Part shown: piece after piece, positions 4,487-6,329 of the stretch | How the letters are laid out: every line of letters begins with the position of its first letter | How positions within the stretch are numbered: the stretch's first letter is position 1 | Source: Deltaproteobacteria bacterium | GTDB lineage: Bacteria; Desulfobacterota; Desulfobacteria; Desulfobacterales; B30-G6 | Assembly: GCA_019313725.1 (NCBI GenBank) | Contig: JAFDAT010000209.1 | Span: forward strand, 1 to 6,329 | DNA length: 6,329 nucleotides | Reading direction: 5' to 3' | Made by a program: the position numbers and the translations under genes | Notes under the pieces: model-generated | What the model was told of the DNA's origin: nothing | Seen by the model: only the letters and a program-made list of their open reading frames with translations | Databases searched by the model: none

Positions 4487-5401
4487 TCAGGGCGCCTTCA
4501 TTCGATTGAGGAACCGGGTGTAATGCTCGGGATCTTTTTCCAAAAAATACTTCAAATAATTTAGATTGTTGTGGATGCTTTCATGATAAAGGTTTTTGTC
4601 GATGCCCCAGCGGGTTTTGAAATGTCCTGTCAGGAAATGGTCTACACCACCCAGGTCATGAGCAAGCCTGGTTTTCATGTGTTTGTTGAATTGCAGGGAA
4701 TCCTGCAGCAGCTCCAACTCACTGTGATATTTCCTGACGTTGGCTTCCCTGAATTCCTGATACAGGAATCTCAATTTTTCTAAATAACAACGGTCAGCTG
4801 TCTGACCTATAAGATCAGCCGCGGCAAGCATTTTGCCCATGCGCGCATTACTCCGGGTTTCGAACCTGATGGCAGGAATCGGGGTATTCAGGTCGGTGCA
4901 AAGGACCGCGGCACGGCACTTCCGATAGTCGTAGGCTGAATATCCATTTTTTTTCAAATAGGTCCGCATGAAGGCAATACCTCTGGAGATGTGGACCAGG
5001 ACATGCTGGGCGCCGGTACCCTTTTTTTCGGACACCTGCTGAATGTAACCCACATCGTGCATGAGAGCTGCGATCAACCCCAGGGTAATGTCTCTGGCTT
5101 CCAGGGCGATTCCACCTGCATGTGCTCCGTGGATCAGCCTGGCCATGGCCAGCAGTGTGTCGGTGGTGTGCCCCAGGTCGTGATAGTACGTATTGCATTT
5201 TCTGTATCCCGGATAGCGGCCGGAAAAAAGTTTTACAATATCATGAAAGGTTGTTTCAACCGGGTTGACGTCCGCCCCGGGGGCCATGGCAAGTATGATC
5301 GTCTTGACTTCCCCAAGCACGCTGAGAGGTTTATCCATGGCCACCAGTGTTGAAAGGTGAATTTCGTTATTTCCCGGTTGCTTGGTGGCGGTTTGCGGCA
5401 T
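4487..5401 (-). CDS. HD-domain metal-dependent phosphohydrolase-like protein
   Basis: A 304-residue protein with an HD-type fold in its middle. The likely metal ligands in order are His74 and His78 in YYHDLGHTTD, His115-Asp116 in AALMHDVGYIQ, His137 in VLVHISRG, and Asp196 in MLAAADLIGQ. The YHDLGH segment followed by HD and a distant D recalls the H-HD-D pattern of cyclic nucleotide phosphodiesterases and other HD hydrolases, but the substrate cannot be deduced. The C-terminal part (about 205-304) is helical-looking and charged, with no second domain I recognise. No signal peptide or membrane segment is seen. The ATG at 5401 has only a weak upstream AAGA; Met22 (5338) is an alternative start that would remove a low-complexity N-terminus. 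It lies upstream of rfbA on the same strand, which may mean co-transcription rather than a shared role. Confidence 0.8.
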   Translation of the reverse strand: MPQTATKQPGNNEIHLSTLVAMDKPLSVLGEVKTIILAMAPGADVNPVETTFHDIVKLFSGRYPGYRKCNTYYHDLGHTTDTLLAMARLIHGAHAGGIALEARDITLGLIAALMHDVGYIQQVSEKKGTGAQHVLVHISRGIAFMRTYLKKNGYSAYDYRKCRAAVLCTDLNTPIPAIRFETRSNARMGKMLAAADLIGQTADRCYLEKLRFLYQEFREANVRKYHSELELLQDSLQFNKHMKTRLAHDLGGVDHFLTGHFKTRWGIDKNLYHESIHNNLNYLKYFLEKDPEHYTRFLNRMKAP

Positions 5402-5443
5402 GGTGGCTTTTCTTACGAATCAGAGCGGGAATAGTCAATAAAA

Positions 5444-5486
5444 ATAAAAGTTGCAAAGCAACTTTTATACAGTGCGGCTTCGCCGC
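5444..5486 (-). repeat. Two-hairpin dispersed element, copy 2 (terminator-like)
   Basis: On the minus strand, GCGGC-GAA-GCCGC (5486-5474) is followed by five bases (ACTGT) and then by perfect 11-bp arms ATAAAAGTTGC and GCAACTTTTAT around TTT. A T-rich run (TTTTATT) follows, so hairpin 2 could stop transcription just upstream of the HD gene. Layout, spacer length and the GAA loop equal those of copy 1 at 528-571, while the stem bases differ in a paired manner. Confidence 0.7.
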
Positions 5487-5522
5487 TATATTAATCAAAA
5501 ACACTTATGGTAATAAATAGTC

Positions 5523-5547
5523 CTGGGATCTGCTCCGCGGATCCCAG
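5523..5547. repeat. Strong isolated hairpin
   Basis: CTGGGATCTGC and GCGGATCCCAG pair over 11 positions with one G-T wobble around a TCC loop. On the plus strand it is followed by AACAATTTTTATTG. It belongs to the series of hairpins between dnaK and the HD gene; it could be a REP-type unit, and I see only one copy in the window. Confidence 0.6.
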
Positions 5548-5563
5548 AACAATTTTTATTGAG

Positions 5564-5629
5564 CAGGGATAAATCCCTGTGCTACAAAGCTGTCGGCTTT
5601 ATGCTATGTAGTCCAGGGCTTCAGCCCTG
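5564..5629 (+). repeat. REP-like cluster of three hairpins
   Basis: Three palindromes lie in a row: CAGGGA-TAAA-TCCCTG (5564-5579), AAAGC-TGTCG-GCTTT (5586-5600) and CAGGGCT-TC-AGCCCTG (5614-5629). The third includes the 21-bp sequence shared exactly with 433-453. It is intergenic, without coding potential, and resembles the clustered REP/BIME elements found between genes in other bacteria. Confidence 0.72.
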
Positions 5630-5657
5630 TCGGAACTTGATAATTGAATGTTACATT

Positions 5658-5698
5658 AAAGAACCGGATTCCGATTTCTCCAGGAAATCCGATTCTTT
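5658..5698 (-). terminator. dnaK: Intrinsic terminator after dnaK
   Basis: It begins two bases after the dnaK stop codon on the minus strand. Stem AAAGAATCGGATT pairs with AATCCGGTTCTTT (one G-T wobble), with an alternative inner stem GATTTC/GAAATC. TTT ends the stem and only a short T-run follows. Its position directly after the stop supports a terminator, which would separate dnaK from the HD gene. Confidence 0.6.
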
Positions 5699-5700
5699 TA

Positions 5701-6329
5701 TTAGGCGACTTCCCTGTATTCGGCATCTACCACTTCTTCATCACCTTCAGGATGGGGAGGGGTGGCGTCAGTATTACCTGGACCCGGGGCGGTATTCCCC
5801 CCTGCAGGACCGGTATTCCCCCCTGCGGGATGCTGGGCACCCTGATAGGCAGCGGTAGTCACTTTGTGGACAGCCTGATTCAGGGTTTCCGACAGGCGCC
5901 GTATCTCGGCGGTATTATCACCGCTGACAACACCCTGGAGTTGTCCGACGGCACCTTCCACCTCCATGCGTGCGGCCGGGTCCACATTGGCACCCATTTC
6001 AGCCAGGGTTTTTTCAGTGCTGTGGATCAGGGCATCGGCATTGTTTCGGGCCTCAACCAGGTCTCTTTTGCCGCGGTCGTCTTGTGCATGAATTTCGGCA
6101 TCGCGTACCAGTTGGTCTATTTCAGCCTGGGAAAGACCCGAGGAAGCGGTGATTCGGATGGACTGCTGTTTGCCGGTGGCCTGGTCTCTGGCCGAGACAT
6201 CGACAATGCCATTGGCATCGATGTCGAAGGTAACCTCGATTTGGGGCATACCTCTTGGCGCAGGAGCAATACCCGTCAGTTCAAAACGCCCCAGACGCTT
6301 GTTGTCGACAGCCATCTCCCGCTCTCCCT
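5701..6329 (-). CDS. dnaK: Molecular chaperone DnaK (Hsp70), C-terminal part
   Basis: The frame is open to the right edge; 208 residues plus the stop are visible, about the last third of DnaK, while the ATPase domain lies outside. The frame enters with GERE followed by MAVDNKRLGRFELTG and APAPRGMPQIEVTFDIDANG, the end of the substrate-binding beta domain. The helical lid follows (about 60-155 of the visible part). The Met at 6315 is internal, not the start. The tail is unusual: a Gly/Pro/Asn/Thr-rich linker with three heptapeptides (PAGGNTG, PAGGNTA, PGPGNTD) precedes the standard ending EEVVDAEYREVA, which resembles the conserved DnaK C-terminal motif. DnaK binds exposed hydrophobic segments and releases them in an ATP cycle with DnaJ and GrpE. 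No dnaJ follows; the gene ends in a terminator. Confidence 0.97.
   Translation of the reverse strand, partial: GEREMAVDNKRLGRFELTGIAPAPRGMPQIEVTFDIDANGIVDVSARDQATGKQQSIRITASSGLSQAEIDQLVRDAEIHAQDDRGKRDLVEARNNADALIHSTEKTLAEMGANVDPAARMEVEGAVGQLQGVVSGDNTAEIRRLSETLNQAVHKVTTAAYQGAQHPAGGNTGPAGGNTAPGPGNTDATPPHPEGDEEVVDAEYREVA
5770..5832 (-). repeat. dnaK: Three tandem 21-bp units inside dnaK
   Basis: Units begin at 5770, 5791 and 5812. The second and third share GGTATTCCCCCCTGC exactly (5791-5805 and 5812-5826), while the first is degenerate (AGTATTACCTGGACC). They encode three 7-residue repeats in the flexible C-terminal linker. In-frame repeats of this kind change length easily by slippage without disturbing the reading frame. 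Confidence 0.75.

Noticed and set aside
5779..5789. Third copy of the rfbA/Dabb 3'-flank repeat inside dnaK (CTGGACCCGGG)
   Set aside because: Only 11 bp match, within coding sequence explained by the heptapeptide repeat; chance is sufficient.
6313..6315. Start of a separate 204-residue protein at the right edge
   Set aside because: The frame continues upstream as GERE before this Met, matching the internal DnaK sequence, so it is a partial DnaK and not a truncated chaperone gene.

Overview
This window looks like chromosomal DNA from an anaerobic proteobacterial lineage, most plausibly a deltaproteobacterium (Desulfobacterota, Desulfobacterales-like). That assignment is an inference. It rests on the gene mix (an ECHDC3-like crotonase, an aconitase X homologue, a Dabb protein) and on intergenic DNA full of small palindromic repeats of the kind I associate with such genomes. 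No prophage, transposase, CRISPR array, tRNA or rRNA is visible.

Layout. Every intact gene is on the minus strand except one cyclophilin. From left to right: the N-terminal 97 codons of an aconitase X (DUF521) protein (1-292, TTG start); a repeat-filled gap; an ECHDC3-type crotonase lacking both classical catalytic glutamates (571-1347); about 480 bp of non-coding DNA built from several repeat families; a Dabb-domain protein (1871-2215) whose last codons lie in a large hairpin; a short leader; a decayed YbaK-type tRNA deacylase that lost its middle by deletion (2458-2623); a plus-strand cyclophilin peptidyl-prolyl isomerase with its own promoter and strong terminator (2699-3287); another repeat cluster (3296-3532); rfbA, glucose-1-phosphate thymidylyltransferase (3531-4424); an HD-domain phosphohydrolase (4487-5401); a cluster of hairpins; and the C-terminal third of DnaK (5701 to the right edge).

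How the genes fit together. There is no single pathway. The HD protein and rfbA are close enough (62 bp) to be co-transcribed. DnaK is followed by a terminator, and the next gene after it is the HD protein, not dnaJ. RfbA feeds dTDP-sugar (usually L-rhamnose) synthesis for surface polysaccharide, but its usual rfbB/C/D partners are not in the window. DnaK and the cyclophilin are both folding factors but sit in separate transcription units.

The most interesting material is between the genes. There is a two-hairpin element present twice with compensatory base changes, and a palindromic element built on a short TTGGATA/TTCGATG-like unit whose tail appears to supply the ribosome binding site of the aconitase X gene. 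A 20-bp block is shared between the 3' flanks of the Dabb gene and rfbA. There is also an internally deleted ybaK pseudogene. I see no convincing new multi-gene system.
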